Of a stretch of DNA of 64,000 nucleotides, positions 1 through 9,266 are shown piece by piece (position 1 is the first letter of the stretch; each line of letters opens with the position of its first letter). The notes under the pieces are model-generated. The model worked only from the letters and a program-made list of their open reading frames with translations, was not told the DNA's origin and made no database searches. Source of the DNA: Paenibacillus sp. OK003 (GTDB lineage Bacteria > Bacillota > Bacilli > Paenibacillales > Paenibacillaceae). The position numbers and the translations under genes are program-made. The stretch spans positions 1 to 64,000 of the forward strand of contig NZ_FOBD01000019.1 in NCBI RefSeq assembly GCF_900109515.1, in the 5' to 3' direction.

Positions 1-67
1 CAGCCCTGCTGTCAGGCTAGCGTCTTTAGGCGCAGTTTGGCAACAGGGGGTTATACCCCAAGAGCAA

Positions 68-88
68 ACCACCCGTTGGACGGGTGGT
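68..88. terminator. Short GC-rich inverted repeat near window start
   Basis: Arms ACCACCCG and CGGGTGGT flank a 5-nt loop. No clean T-run follows on either strand, so it may be the terminator stem of a gene lying left of the window or just a hairpin. The first 60 bases hold nothing else I recognise. Confidence 0.35.
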
Positions 89-172
89 CCTGATTAAGTT
101 CACTATAATTGCTTAAGATTAAAAGGGTTGAAAATATTGGCTGTATCTCAGTAATTGAGGAAATGCCACTAC

Positions 173-201
173 TTGTATCACGTTAATAGCTGTGTTACAA
201 T
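173..201 (+). promoter_or_regulatory. Sigma-A-type promoter for secG
   Basis: A -35 like TTGTAT (173-178) and a -10 TACAAT (196-201) are separated by exactly 17 nt and lie 58 nt before the secG start. Both hexamers are one or two changes from consensus. Confidence 0.6.
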
Positions 202-258
202 TAAAGTAACTGTTTTTATGGTGAGATGTTATGCCCACATGGGTAGGAGGTGGAAAGA

Positions 259-492
259 ATGGATATTGCTTTGAAATTGCTGCTCGTGGTGTTTTCGATC
301 GGTCTAATCACTGTAGTATTGCTGCAGCACGGGAAAAGCGCTGGTTTGGCGGGTGCCATCTCCGGTGGTGCGGAACATCTTTTCGGTAAAACGAAAGCGC
401 GCGGACTGGATCTTTTCCTGCAACGTGCAACAGTTGTACTGGGTGCAGGATTCTTCATTTTGTCTATCATCGTTACGGTTGTCTCCAAGTAA
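259..492 (+). CDS. secG: SecG, preprotein translocase subunit
   Basis: Small 77-residue membrane subunit of the SecYEG translocon, which stimulates protein export with SecA. Two hydrophobic segments are visible (about residues 3-22 and 52-73), separated by the Gly/Ala-rich cytoplasmic loop typical of SecG ([19 protein letters not shown]). I chose the ATG at 259 rather than the in-frame GTG at 250 because AGGAGG (245-250) is ideally spaced from 259 and overlaps the GTG. It precedes rnr, a common arrangement in Bacillales. A strong terminator follows, so it is probably a single-gene unit. Confidence 0.95.
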   Translation: MDIALKLLLVVFSIGLITVVLLQHGKSAGLAGAISGGAEHLFGKTKARGLDLFLQRATVVLGAGFFILSIIVTVVSK

Positions 493-545
493 GCTGGGGT
501 GCCTTATGTAACGCGATAGTTTAAAGCAGAAACGCTTGAATGATT

Positions 546-578
546 AACCTTCGTTTCGAGAAGAAACGGAGGTTTTTT
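546..578 (+). terminator. Rho-independent terminator after secG
   Basis: Arms AACCTTCGTTTC and GAAACGGAGGTT (one G-T pair) with a short loop are followed directly by a T-run. This separates secG from rnr. Confidence 0.85.
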
Positions 579-941
579 AATAAATTCATCCATGACCAGT
601 CTTTTCCAATGAACCACATGATTCTGATCTTCGATTTCTTCTCACTTCCGTTCGGTTACCTTCCTACATATTCGCCCTGTTCTGGGCCGATTCTTTTCTG
701 TCTTTTCGAGAGCAAAACACATGTAGCATAAATGCTGTTATGATGCATGAAAGCGCGGTTATGCAAGGGGCCATGTATGCTTGGTTTATTTTGCAGGGTA
801 CGGATGCGCCGGATTGAATTCGTGTATACTAGGGTATGAGATAGTGAGGCCTGATTTAATTGGTTTTTCTATTTGTAAGGTTTCCGATACATAGAGAGAT
901 GAGACAAGATTACACTTTTATGTTTCCCGAGGTGAATATTA
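579..941. other. Intergenic region before rnr
   Basis: About 360 nt with no convincing gene. It must carry the rnr promoter: a TATACT hexamer lies at 825-830, but no -35 at the right distance is clear. A good ribosome-binding site, GAGGTGA (929-935), precedes the rnr ATG. Confidence 0.4.
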
Positions 942-3707
942 ATGATAACAGAACAACAATTGCTCGACTTTATGCGGGATACCGCTTATAAACCGATGAC
1001 TTATCAGGAGCTGGAACAGCACTTCGAGATTGAAGACGCGGCTGATTTCAAAGCCTTTTTAATTATGCTTAATACGTTGGAGGAATCCGGCAAAGTCCTG
1101 CTGACTCGCAATAACCGCTACGGCATGCCAGAACGTATGGATTTGGTGCGCGGACGTTTGCAGGCTCATGCAAAGGGGTTTGCTTTCCTCATCCCTGAGG
1201 ATCGGGAACACCCGGATGTGTACATCCACGCCAATGATATGAAAAGCGCGATGAACGGAGATACGGTATTTGTTAAAGTGACTTCTCAAGGTCCTTCCGG
1301 TGGGCGCTTGGAGGGTGAGATTGTCCGTATTGTTACCCGTGCGGTCACGCAGGTGGTCGGTGTGTTCCAAAGCCACGAGGTATATGGCTTCGTTATTCCA
1401 GACGACAAGCGAATTAACCGGGATATCTTCATCCCGCGTACGAACTTTAATGGAGCTGTTGATGGGCAAAAAGTTGTTGCAAAAATCGTCAGCTATCCAG
1501 AGGGCCGGGCAGCAGCAGAAGGTGAAGTGATCGAGATTCTCGGTCATAAGGATGAGCCGGGTATTGATATTTTGTCCGTGATCCGTAAACATCAGCTGCC
1601 TGAAGCCTTCCCCGATGAAGTGGTGGAAGAAGCGGAAAAAGCACCGGATGCCATTACGGAAGAAGAAATTATTCAGCAAGGTCGCCGTGATCTGCGTGGA
1701 CTTAATATCGTTACGATTGATGGCGAGGACGCGAAGGATCTCGATGACGCTGTCAATGTGGAGAAACTGCCTAACGGTAACTACCGTCTGGGCGTTCATA
1801 TTGCCGATGTAGGCTATTATGTGCAGGAGAACTCCAAGCTGGACCAGGAAGCGTACAACCGCGGATGCAGCGTGTATCTGGTGGACCGTGTTATTCCGAT
1901 GCTTCCGCAACGGTTGTCCAACGGGATCTGTAGTTTGAACCCGCAGGTAGACCGCTTGACCCTGTCTTGTGAGATGGAGTTCAACGACCAGATGAAGGTT
2001 GTGAAACACGACATTTTCACAAGTGTGATCAAGACCAAAGAGCGGATGACGTATTCCAACGTTCGTAAAATTCTTGAAGGTGAAGAGCCTGAATTGCTCG
2101 AGCGTTACAAGGATCTGGTGGATGATTTCCACTTGATGAAAGAGATTGCCTTGAAGCTTCGTGCGATGCGTATGCGCCGCGGTGCGGTTGACTTTGATTT
2201 TGAAGAATCCAAAATCATTGTGGATGAAGAATGCAAACCAGTCGATATCGTGAAACGGGAGCGTTCGATTGCGGAGCAAATCATTGAGGAATTCATGCTG
2301 GCAGCCAATGAAACGGTAGCAGAGCATTTCCACTGGTTGAAGGTTCCGTTCATTTATCGTGTGCATGAAGATCCAGATCAGGAAAAACTGCAAAATTTTC
2401 TTGCCTTTGCGGCGAATTTCGGACACCACGTCAAGGGACGTGGCAACGCGATTCATCCACGGGCGCTTCAATCCCTTCTTGAGGATATCAAAGAAACGAA
2501 AGAACAAACCGTTATTAGTACAATGATGCTGCGTTCCATGAAACAGGCGAAGTATGATTCTGAGATGTCTGGTCACTTTGGTCTGGCGGCAGAGTTCTAC
2601 AGTCACTTCACATCACCGATCCGTCGTTATCCCGACCTCGTCATTCACCGTGTTATTCGGGAAGTGATTGAGAACAATGGGGCTTTGCCTGAGAACCGTC
2701 AGGAGTATTTGGCTGGACGTATGGCCGATATTGCGCAACAGTCTTCGGAACGTGAGCGTGTGGCGGTTGAAGCTGAGCGGGATACAGAGAAAATGAAGAA
2801 AGCCGAGTATATGCTTGATAAGGTCGGCGAAGAGTTCGAAGGCATGATCAGCAGTGTTACCAGCTTCGGTATGTTCATTGAACTGGAAAATACGGTAGAA
2901 GGCCTGATTCGCCTGAGTGCGCTCACAGATGACTATTACCATTTTGACGATCAACATATGGCTTTGATTGGCGAACGTACCTCTAAAGTCTTCCGCATCG
3001 GTGATGAGGTGAAGATTCGTGTAGCGCGTGTGAGCATGGAAGAGTACACGATTGACTTTGAAATGGTTGACATGAAACCTCGCGGCGAACGTCCAGGTGG
3101 CTTCAGTGGTGGACGTGGCGGTAAAGGTGGACGTCCTGCTGGTGGCGGAGGACGCGGCGGCGCGAAGAGTGGTTCCGGTGGATTCAGTGGCTCGCGTGGT
3201 AGTAAAGGCGCCCCAACGGGTGCTGGAGGCAGCCGTGGTGGCAGATCTGCCGATGAGAGCAGCAAAGGCGGACGTGGCGGTCGTAGCGGAGCTTCGAACA
3301 CAGTAGGAAGCGCGGGTGGCAAAGGTGGCGGCAAACCGAGAGGTGAGCGTCGTGCTGGAGATGCCGGCGGATCAGCAGGCCGGAGCAAGGGAGGGGTAAG
3401 CTTTGGCTTTGGCTCGGGCAAAGGCGGTTATAGCTCTACAGCGGGTGGCCAGGAAGGCACTTCAGCTAGTGGACAAGGGAATGCTCTGAACAGCGGCAGC
3501 AGTCGTGGTGAAGGTAGCTTCAAATCCGGTAAAGGTGGCAAAGGCGGTAGTGGACGCAAAAACACCTCACCTAGCGGTGTGTTTATCGGAGAAGGAGCTA
3601 CACCGGGCGGTGTTCAGGAAGGCGGAGCACCACGCCGTAAGCGGAAGAAGAGTAAAGGCGCACCTGCCAACGGAACGGCGGCTTTTGTACGGAAGAAGAA
3701 AAAGTAA
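942..3707 (+). CDS. rnr: Ribonuclease R with long Gly/Arg/Ser-rich tail
   Basis: 3'-5' exoribonuclease that degrades structured RNA and works with SmpB/tmRNA in clearing non-stop mRNA. Domain order seen: N-terminal helix-turn-helix region (about 1-70), two cold-shock domains (about 70-200), RNB catalytic domain from about 245 with the metal-binding cluster [11 protein letters not shown] (D260, D266, D268, D269), S1 domain (about 626-708). From about residue 711 to 921 the protein is low-complexity, rich in GG, RGG, GKGG and SGG repeats and ending in basic clusters (RRKRKK, RKKKK). Usual RNase R is about 750-800 residues, so roughly 200 residues are extra. GAGGTGA supports the start at 942. 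Its position just ahead of smpB and ssrA fits its role. Confidence 0.97.
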   Translation: MITEQQLLDFMRDTAYKPMTYQELEQHFEIEDAADFKAFLIMLNTLEESGKVLLTRNNRYGMPERMDLVRGRLQAHAKGFAFLIPEDREHPDVYIHANDMKSAMNGDTVFVKVTSQGPSGGRLEGEIVRIVTRAVTQVVGVFQSHEVYGFVIPDDKRINRDIFIPRTNFNGAVDGQKVVAKIVSYPEGRAAAEGEVIEILGHKDEPGIDILSVIRKHQLPEAFPDEVVEEAEKAPDAITEEEIIQQGRRDLRGLNIVTIDGEDAKDLDDAVNVEKLPNGNYRLGVHIADVGYYVQENSKLDQEAYNRGCSVYLVDRVIPMLPQRLSNGICSLNPQVDRLTLSCEMEFNDQMKVVKHDIFTSVIKTKERMTYSNVRKILEGEEPELLERYKDLVDDFHLMKEIALKLRAMRMRRGAVDFDFEESKIIVDEECKPVDIVKRERSIAEQIIEEFMLAANETVAEHFHWLKVPFIYRVHEDPDQEKLQNFLAFAANFGHHVKGRGNAIHPRALQSLLEDIKETKEQTVISTMMLRSMKQAKYDSEMSGHFGLAAEFYSHFTSPIRRYPDLVIHRVIREVIENNGALPENRQEYLAGRMADIAQQSSERERVAVEAERDTEKMKKAEYMLDKVGEEFEGMISSVTSFGMFIELENTVEGLIRLSALTDDYYHFDDQHMALIGERTSKVFRIGDEVKIRVARVSMEEYTIDFEMVDMKPRGERPGGFSGGRGGKGGRPAGGGGRGGAKSGSGGFSGSRGSKGAPTGAGGSRGGRSADESSKGGRGGRSGASNTVGSAGGKGGGKPRGERRAGDAGGSAGRSKGGVSFGFGSGKGGYSSTAGGQEGTSASGQGNALNSGSSRGEGSFKSGKGGKGGSGRKNTSPSGVFIGEGATPGGVQEGGAPRRKRKKSKGAPANGTAAFVRKKKK

Positions 3708-3742
3708 TCGCGTTTCGCTGAGCATGAAATGAGTGTAATGGG

Positions 3743-3776
3743 AAGGGGCGGCGCAGACCGCCTCTTTCTTGATTTT
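3743..3776 (+). terminator. Rho-independent terminator after rnr
   Basis: Stem GGGGCGG/CCGCCTC (one G-T pair) with a 6-nt loop is followed by a T-rich tail. It lies between rnr and smpB, so smpB probably has its own promoter in the following 110 nt. Confidence 0.75.
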
Positions 3777-3885
3777 AACAGCGGTCCTTGCTACAATTAA
3801 GGTCTGGCATGTGGTACCTAGGAAATGTGTGGTGCGCTGCTGTAGAGCATGGTACCGGCTTATTTTACGGAGAAGGAGTGAGGAC

Positions 3886-4368
3886 ATGGGCAAGAATGAT
3901 GGACAGAGTAAAGTGCTTGCACAGAATAAAAAGGCTTCCCATGACTACTTCATTGAAGATACGTATGAAGCGGGCATGGTGCTTACCGGAACGGAGATTA
4001 AATCTCTTCGTAACGGCCGTGCGAATATTGGAGATGCATTTGCCACGATTCGGAACGGTGAGATTCATATTCACAATATGCATATTAGTCCTTTTGAACA
4101 AGGGAATCGTCATAATCCAATTGATCCAACACGTACACGCAAACTGCTGATGCATAAAGTGCAGATTCACAAGCTGCTTGGGCTGTCGAAGCAGGATGGA
4201 TACAGCATTGTACCACTGAAGATCTATATTCGTAACGGGTATGCGAAGCTATTGCTCGGACTGGGTAAAGGTAAGAAGCAGTATGATAAACGGGAGTCTG
4301 CTGCAAAACGCGATGCACAACGTGATATTCAACGGGTACTGCGCGAGAAGCAGAAAGTTGCTCGTTGA
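3886..4368 (+). CDS. smpB: SsrA-binding protein SmpB
   Basis: 160-residue partner of tmRNA; it binds the tRNA-like domain and delivers tmRNA to stalled ribosomes. Family hallmarks are visible: [15 protein letters not shown] near the N-terminus, [10 protein letters not shown], the central [19 protein letters not shown] block, and the basic C-terminal tail ([11 protein letters not shown], then [17 protein letters not shown]) that enters the mRNA channel. Start at 3886 follows GAAGGAGTGAGG; longer in-frame starts lack conserved sequence. The gene lies about 640 nt before ssrA. Confidence 0.97.
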   Translation: MGKNDGQSKVLAQNKKASHDYFIEDTYEAGMVLTGTEIKSLRNGRANIGDAFATIRNGEIHIHNMHISPFEQGNRHNPIDPTRTRKLLMHKVQIHKLLGLSKQDGYSIVPLKIYIRNGYAKLLLGLGKGKKQYDKRESAAKRDAQRDIQRVLREKQKVAR

Positions 4369-4446
4369 TTGGGATTTGCGGATTGCTATGTGTTGATTTG
4401 CACATAGTATTTTAGTTAGTGATAAGAGGTTATGTTAGAAATTAGG

Positions 4447-4489
4447 ATCTCAGGTTTTACCCGTAGTTGGGTGGAGCTTGGGATTTTTT
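4447..4489 (+). terminator. Rho-independent terminator after smpB
   Basis: A 16-bp stem with several G-T pairs (arms starting ATCTCAGG and ending TTGGGAT, 5-nt loop) is followed by TTTTTT. A weaker hairpin (CTATGTG/CACATAG) lies about 50 nt upstream. Confidence 0.7.
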
Positions 4490-5008
4490 GTTTTGATTAG
4501 AGGTCCCTTTTTAAGAGGCTGTCAGATTTTTGTGCCAGTTCTGATATGAGATACACCAGTTGTTGCCGCGTTCCCTATTTAATAAGATGTTAGTAGTGGC
4601 ACCGGTGTAAACTTGTGAGGATTGCTGGAAAGAATCGTTGTTGTAGTAAGTTTGCTGATGGCTGCGTAGTTTGTTGGGATGGTGGGTAAAATAGTTAAGA
4701 AAAGCTGTTCATGCTCATGAATTGTCTGCACTTCGGTACTCAACTTTACTTCCCTTGAGGGACGCGGTATAATATGTAGACGCTTGAGCCTCATATGTGT
4801 GTTGGTTTTAATCATGCACAGTTGCTCAGCCTGTTGGAACGTCTTCCAGCAATCTATACTATATCGGTGATTGTTCCTGTGTTATTATGTTCTTGTAGCA
4901 GACAGGAATGCCGAGTTTGAAAGAAGCATCTTTTTACCTTGGAGGAAAAAGATGTGCAGCACCTTTGCTCCGTATTCACGGATTAATCCTGGAGCCCTTC
5001 TTATATGA
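4490..5008. other. Intergenic region between smpB and ssrA
   Basis: About 520 nt without a supportable gene. It contains TATAAT at 4769-4774 and a hairpin at 4927-4955 (CATCTTTTT/AAAAAGATG arms). The ssrA promoter should be here, but I cannot assign a convincing -35/-10 pair. Confidence 0.35.
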
Positions 5009-5370
5009 GGGGGCGTTTATGGATTCGACGGGGATAGTTCGAGCATGGGTAGCGGGTAGTGGGGACGCGTCCACTTCATCAACGCTAAAGCCTATTAAAC
5101 GGCAAACAACAAACAAACTACGCTTTCGCAGCCTAAGAAACTGTGTGCGTGCTTCTAACCTGCATCGCCCATGTGACAGGATTAGGGGCTAACAAGTAGT
5201 GGGATACGCTGTCACATCTCCGCCTGGGGTGTGCTGAAGAAGACAATCAGGCTGACCCAACGTATAGCCGGTTACGGGGCGATACTCGGGTGACATCAAA
5301 ACTGTAACTACACCCGTAGAAGCTTATGTGTCGTTATCTTCGGACAGGGGTTCGACTCCCCTCGCCTCCA
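5009..5370 (+). ncRNA. ssrA: tmRNA (transfer-messenger RNA)
   Basis: The 5' end GGGGGCG pairs with the 3' CGCCTCC as a 7-bp acceptor stem, followed by discriminator A5370. The tRNA-like T-arm GGTTCGACTCCCC is intact. The resume codon GGC at 5101 opens a tag frame to TAA at 5134-5136, encoding GKQQTNYAFAA (preceded by the charged Ala), with the usual hydrophobic AA end recognised by proteases. About 362 nt, a normal length. CCA is not encoded: the bases after the discriminator are AGA. The 3' end is an integration site; a second 83-nt copy lies at 20157-20239. Confidence 0.97.
5351..5370 (+). repeat. Left attachment site in the ssrA 3' end (attL)
   Basis: The 13 bases CCCCTCGCCTCCA (5358-5370) recur exactly at 19305-19317, and the four bases CGAC before them are also shared with one intervening mismatch. 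Immediately right of the core, 5377-5393 is an inverted repeat (TACTTAG CGA CTAAGTA) that could belong to a recombinase site. This repeat bounds an island of about 14 kb. Reading it as an att site is inference. Confidence 0.7.
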
Positions 5371-5425
5371 AGATGGTACTTAGCGACTAAGTACTATGTT
5401 GAAGGCGTTTAGAGAAAATCTCCAA

Positions 5426-5484
5426 GAAAAAAAGAATCAGACGATGATCATCTTAATGATGCTTCAGAGCCTGATTCTTTTTTT
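5426..5484 (-). terminator. Hairpin that is a diverged copy of the integrase 3' tail
   Basis: Arms AAAAAGAATCAG and CTGATTCTTTTT flank a 30-nt loop. Read on the minus strand, the hairpin aligns along its whole length, with one indel, to the last codons and terminator of the serine integrase at 6600-6657. It looks like a relic integrase 3' end that still works as a bidirectional terminator. Confidence 0.6.
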
Positions 5485-5543
5485 GCAATGAACGCCTACT
5501 CCTTTCGAAACTAGGGAGGAGAATAATTGTTGGGAGGAAGATG

Positions 5544-6554
5544 ATGAAGAAAGAATTTGGGGAATACCTCTTTAAGGAGTTTCTACTTGAGTTAAATCTG
5601 TATCAGAAGTTATCTGTTGATGTTGAGTCATTTACTTCAATAACAACTAAAGATTTTCACGATTATGATGAGGAAAGCTATCTTGACGTTTATAAGACAA
5701 TTTATTCCGGTAACTTTCAACATTTGATAGGCTTTTTCGAATGGAACGAAAAATTCTTCGAATACTGTCCTTATTGTGAGAGAGAAGTTTCCTTAGAGCC
5801 ATCTCCAATAGAATTAGATCAAAAGCTTTCGGACAGAGTTTTGTATTCTATACGTGAGGATCAAATTGATTATTATGATGAAGATAACAAATACGCCCTT
5901 ATTTCTATGTTAAATAGAATTGATGTTCTTATGAAAAAAAGTCAAAATCAAATCTTTATAAAAATTGTGAGATGTACTCACAATTTGGAGCATGAGTTTA
6001 TGTTCTTTTACCAAATCAAACTAAAAGTAAAACAAGATAAATATAAGCTTGAATTTCAGAAGATCGGCCAAACCCCCTCAATGAGTGATTTTGCTGAGAG
6101 AAATATAAACGAGTACGAGAAAATAATGAAAGATTATAATTGTTTCGATGATTTTGTTATGGCTACTCACATGAATGGGAGTGGGGCTGGTGTTGCCGCG
6201 TATACATATTTAAGAAGGGTATTTGAAAAAGTAATATACCAGGTTTTTGCTGATAAGCAAGCTGTCTTGGAAATGTCGGATAAAGAATTCCGAGATAAGC
6301 ACATGAATGAAAAAATTAATTTGCTTAAAGATAAACTTCCTGAGTTCTTGACCGATAATAACTCAAAAATTTATAAATTACTCAGCACAGGGATTCACGG
6401 ACTGAGCGAAAAGCAAGCATCAGCAATGTTTCCGGTGTTACAATCAGCTATTTTAATTATTTTTAGACAAAAAAAAGCTAAAATTGATGAAGATATCGAG
6501 GAAAAAGAAACAAAGAATGCTCTTAGTAATTTCATGACTAAAATAAAGTCGTAG
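5544..6554 (+). CDS. Unknown cargo protein, possible HEPN-like C-terminus
   Basis: 336 residues, no signal peptide or membrane segment. A short CxxC zinc knuckle-like element (YCPYCERE) sits near residue 75; no second CxxC pair was seen. The C-terminal third is helical with a conserved-looking GIHGLSE motif following an Arg/Glu-rich helix, reminiscent of HEPN or DUF4145-type domains found in island and defence genes; that assignment is inference. GGGAGGA supports ATG 5544 (another ATG at 5541 is too close). It is much more AT-rich than the core genes and sits alone between two similar terminator hairpins, pointing to an independently acquired cassette. Confidence 0.75.
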   Translation: MKKEFGEYLFKEFLLELNLYQKLSVDVESFTSITTKDFHDYDEESYLDVYKTIYSGNFQHLIGFFEWNEKFFEYCPYCEREVSLEPSPIELDQKLSDRVLYSIREDQIDYYDEDNKYALISMLNRIDVLMKKSQNQIFIKIVRCTHNLEHEFMFFYQIKLKVKQDKYKLEFQKIGQTPSMSDFAERNINEYEKIMKDYNCFDDFVMATHMNGSGAGVAAYTYLRRVFEKVIYQVFADKQAVLEMSDKEFRDKHMNEKINLLKDKLPEFLTDNNSKIYKLLSTGIHGLSEKQASAMFPVLQSAILIIFRQKKAKIDEDIEEKETKNALSNFMTKIKS

Positions 6555-6599
6555 TTTGTACAAGTCTCTTTAGACGAGAGTGTGAATTGAAAAATTAAG

Positions 6600-6657
6600 A
6601 AAAAAGAATCAGACGGTGAGCATTTGAAGGATGCTCCACTTGTCTGATTCTTTTTTT
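6600..6657. terminator. Bidirectional terminator at the integrase 3' end
   Basis: Arms AAAAAGAATCAGAC and GTCTGATTCTTTTT flank a 27-nt loop that itself contains a GAGCAT/ATGCTC stem. The integrase's last codons lie inside it. It also ends the plus-strand cargo gene 5544-6554. Confidence 0.8.
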
Positions 6658-8034
6658 ATTACAATCTGACGGAACATGGATTGCACACGCAGCTTTTGCG
6701 TCTCAGGCTCGATCAGTACCCAGTTATCTTTCAAGTTGGCCATCATGTCTTTTATTTCCTCGGTTGACAGCTCGTTGATGTAATAATCTTCTTTTTCTTC
6801 GTACTGAGAAGTGATGGTCTTCATTCTGTCTTCTTCTTTATCGATCAGGTTTGCATAATCGCAGGCGACAGCTTCCCATCACCGAGGGCAAGCATCCAGT
6901 TCTTCCGACGTCGATTGGAAACCTCAATTTCTTTTTGCAGCATACGTTGATCACTCTTAGCCTGAGCGATCATTTTTTTGTCCTGAAGTTTTTTGTTGGT
7001 GATCTGCAGTCGCTCGAAGACGAGCTGCTGAAGGTGATGTTCTGAAATCCCTGGAGCATCACAAGTTTTATTTGAATACTGATTCCGGCAACGGTAACTC
7101 CTATATACGCGTTCAGTTCCATCTACGAGTGTCTGTCTTGACGCATTTCCAATGTAAGTTGCCCCACATGCCCCGCATTTAACAATTCCTCCATACGGAT
7201 AATCATAACTATGTTTGCTCATGTGATTCTCTCCACGCCGCTCCATCATCTTACGTACCTTCAGGAAATCCTCCATAGAAATAATTGCATGATCCTTTTG
7301 GATTCTTCCCACAGTACCGGCTTGAAGTGATTATGACCGGTGTAAGTATGGTTCTGCAATACGATCCTTACATACTTGCTGTCCCATACCCCACCTTCTT
7401 TTCCACGACTGTGCCCATTCATATGTTTCGCTATGGACACAACCCCTTTGCCAGCAAGGTACAGCTGGAATACTTCTTTAATCAGTTTAGCTTCGTATTC
7501 ATTTACTATCAGCTTACGCTCTCCATTAATCACTTCGATATCGTACCCGAGAGGAGCCTTGGACATATGCAGCCCGCCGTTTTCCATCTTCTTGGTGAGA
7601 CCCTTTAAAGTTTCCTCTCGAAGGTTGTCCGAATAGATTTCAGCGAAAATTCCGTTAAAGTAAAGAAAAGCCTTTCCCATTGGGGATTGTGTATCGATTT
7701 CCTCGCTTCCCAGAGACGCTACAACGAACCGCTTATTAAGCTTGTTGATCAAGGCGATGAATTCGTACAGATCGCCCAGGTTCCGACTTAAACGATCGAG
7801 CTTATGCACCAAGACAGCTTCAAATTTACCAGCTTTCATATCCTCAATCAGTCTTTGAATACCTGGCCGTTTTTTAATTGTTCTACCACTGATTCCTGGA
7901 TCGGAATAGACACGGTATAGCTCCATTCCTTTCTTCTCCAGCAGCTCCATAAGTAAATCATGCTGTGCTTCCATAGAGAAGCCTTCTTCATTCTGTCTGT
8001 CTGTACTTACTCGGATGTATAGTGCTGCTTTCAT
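6609..8034 (-). pseudogene. Large serine recombinase (site-specific integrase), frameshifted twice
   Basis: The N-terminal resolvase domain is intact: ALYIRVSTDRQ with catalytic Ser, then DPGISGRTIKKRPGIQRL and LVHKLDRLSRN. A recombinase domain, a zinc-ribbon (CGACGATYIGN ... YRCRN ... TCDAP) and a coiled-coil C-terminus follow, but in three reading frames: 8034-7261, 7312-6845, and from about 6860 to 6609. The first break is consistent with loss of one A in the A-run near 7297; the second with loss of one base near 6860. Intact length would be about 470 residues, normal for the family. It starts with a usable RBS and sits near attL, so it is the likely mover of this island, now probably inactive unless the breaks are sequencing errors. 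Confidence 0.85.
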
Positions 8035-8082
8035 CTAACTCACTCCTTTTGGGAGTATATGTTCGGTTGTTGGCGGTATTGA

Positions 8083-8310
8083 ATTGATCCAATAAAAGAA
8101 CGGGCACAACGTCTAATTAAAGACGAAGAAGCCCGCAAAGCAGTCGAATACAGATACATCCAAGGCTACTCACGCAAGGAAACGATACTCTTCTTCAGGC
8201 GTTCCTTCAGTGATAGTACCATCAAACGTAAGATCGATGAGGGTATTGAGAGTGTTGGCAATACTTTGAAGCTTATCGGCTTTTTTGAGCAAGATGATGC
8301 AGAATTTTAA
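8083..8310 (+). pseudogene. ArpU-like phage late regulator, N-terminally truncated
   Basis: A 75-codon open stretch with no normal start (a stop codon is immediately upstream). It encodes ERAQRLIKDEEARKAVEYRY ... YSRKE ... SDSTIKRKIDEGIE, a C-terminal helix-turn-helix resembling ArpU/sigma-like phage transcription regulators. Divergent from the integrase. Probably a relic of the prophage that supplied the neighbouring lysis genes. Confidence 0.45.
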
Positions 8311-8490
8311 ACACGAAAGGAGCGGGGATTTCCCTCGCTCCTTCTTCCATACTCTATATCCGAATGTGACCAAAGAAATAGCCAGCGTCAAAGGTTCGCA
8401 CCCTGACCTGGCTATATCAATTCCTAACTTCATTAATGCCACCTTATGAAACAATGTCTTTCTCCAAACCCATGACAATTTTTTCTTCAT
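8170..8490 (-). CDS. Small basic ORF, weakly supported
   Basis: 106 codons beginning MKKKLSWVWRKTLFHKV behind AAGGAGAGAT with good spacing. The N-terminal half looks protein-like. The C-terminal half runs through a GC-rich hairpin (about 8317-8345) and antisense to the ArpU-like relic, so either it is truncated debris or only the start is real. No family recognised. Confidence 0.25.
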   Translation of the reverse strand: MKKKLSWVWRKTLFHKVALMKLGIDIARSGCEPLTLAISLVTFGYRVWKKERGKSPLLSCLKFCIILLKKADKLQSIANTLNTLIDLTFDGTITEGTPEEEYRFLA

Positions 8491-9019
8491 TTAAATCTCT
8501 CCTTATATTGTTGTTTTTTCGGGAGCTTGTCTGTTCCCTATACATAGGGCAGTCGACAGACCCTTTAACAAGCTCCTACAACAAGGAAAGTGATTACGGG
8601 CGCTGTATTTATGCTATTTTGGCAACAAGTGAATTAAATGGACTTAATTCTTGTTTTTGTTAGTAAAACGTAGTATCAGAAAATTTGAACCTATAATGAC
8701 CCGAAAGTGGAGAATTTTGAGACCATGTTGAACCCCACATGACCATTTTTCCGTGATACATTAGGAGCATAGAAAAAGGCGCGAATGAAACGCACGGCTG
8801 CACAATGCGGCACATGACCGGGGCGTTCCTCTTCTCGCCTTTTCATTTTTAAAGGAAAACTGAGTAATTTAAAGATACACTATGGAGTTATGTAGTTTTT
8901 TATCTTAGAACTTCATATGCTAGTTCTAGTCTTAAGGAGAGCTAACGAAGTAAGTTCGTCTGTCGCTGTATAGTTGATTTAAACTTAATGTATAACCTGT
9001 TAGAGTGGAGGTGAACATT
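8491..9019. other. Non-coding stretch with long hairpin
   Basis: About 530 nt without a convincing gene. From about 8771 to 8853, arms AAAAGGCG and CGCCTTTT with inner AACGC/GCGTT pairing form a large terminator-like structure followed by T-rich sequence. Confidence 0.35.
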
Positions 9020-9160
9020 ATGAATCAATTTAAATGCGATAAATGCGGAGGTAATACAACTCTGGTATCGTTAAAAACGACGGTGGTTTCTGGTATTAGC
9101 CAAAGACATGAATTAAGAGAATGTACTGATTGTTTACGAAGAAAAGTAGTTAGGTTTTGA
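9020..9160 (+). CDS. 46-residue zinc-ribbon-type small protein
   Basis: MNQFKCDKCGGNTT ... RECTDCLRR: two CxxC pairs (CDKC and CTDC) spaced like a zinc ribbon. An excellent RBS (GTGGAGGTGAAC) precedes ATG 9020. Such micro-proteins are common in phage and island DNA, and the function is unknown. It is closed by a terminator at 9186-9213. Confidence 0.65.
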   Translation: MNQFKCDKCGGNTTLVSLKTTVVSGISQRHELRECTDCLRRKVVRF

Positions 9161-9185
9161 TCTTAATTCGTAAGTCATGATTCAT

Positions 9186-9213
9186 TGAAGAGTATCCCTG
9201 AGATGCTCTTTTT
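9186..9213 (+). terminator. Rho-independent terminator
   Basis: Stem AAGAGTATC/GATGCTCTT with a 5-nt loop followed by TTTTTT, directly after the small zinc-ribbon gene. Confidence 0.75.
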
Positions 9214-9266
9214 TGTTGTGCTCTTCTTCTAAACTCAGCTATGATTATTCAGAAGGAGATGGTCAC

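Noticed and set aside
540-731. 63-codon frame after secG
   Set aside because: Begins within the secG terminator and has no RBS.
1059-2606. Long open frame antisense to rnr
   Set aside because: Shadow of the RNase R coding frame; no RBS and no recognisable domains.
2951-3421. Pro-rich minus-strand frame
   Set aside because: It is the complement of the Gly-rich RNase R tail (GG codons read as Pro).
3100-3660. DNA-level tandem repeats in the rnr tail as a mobile or CRISPR-like array
   Set aside because: Repeats are irregular Gly-codon runs within one open frame, not spaced unique units.
4908-5192. Open frame running into ssrA
   Set aside because: Overlaps the tmRNA body in a different frame from the tag; no conserved protein features.
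5010-5370. Idea that the integration destroyed tmRNA function
   Set aside because: Acceptor stem, T-arm, tag frame and discriminator are all intact at 5009-5370.
8436-8663. 75-codon plus-strand frame
   Set aside because: No RBS, Cys-rich random-looking composition, opposite a better-supported start.
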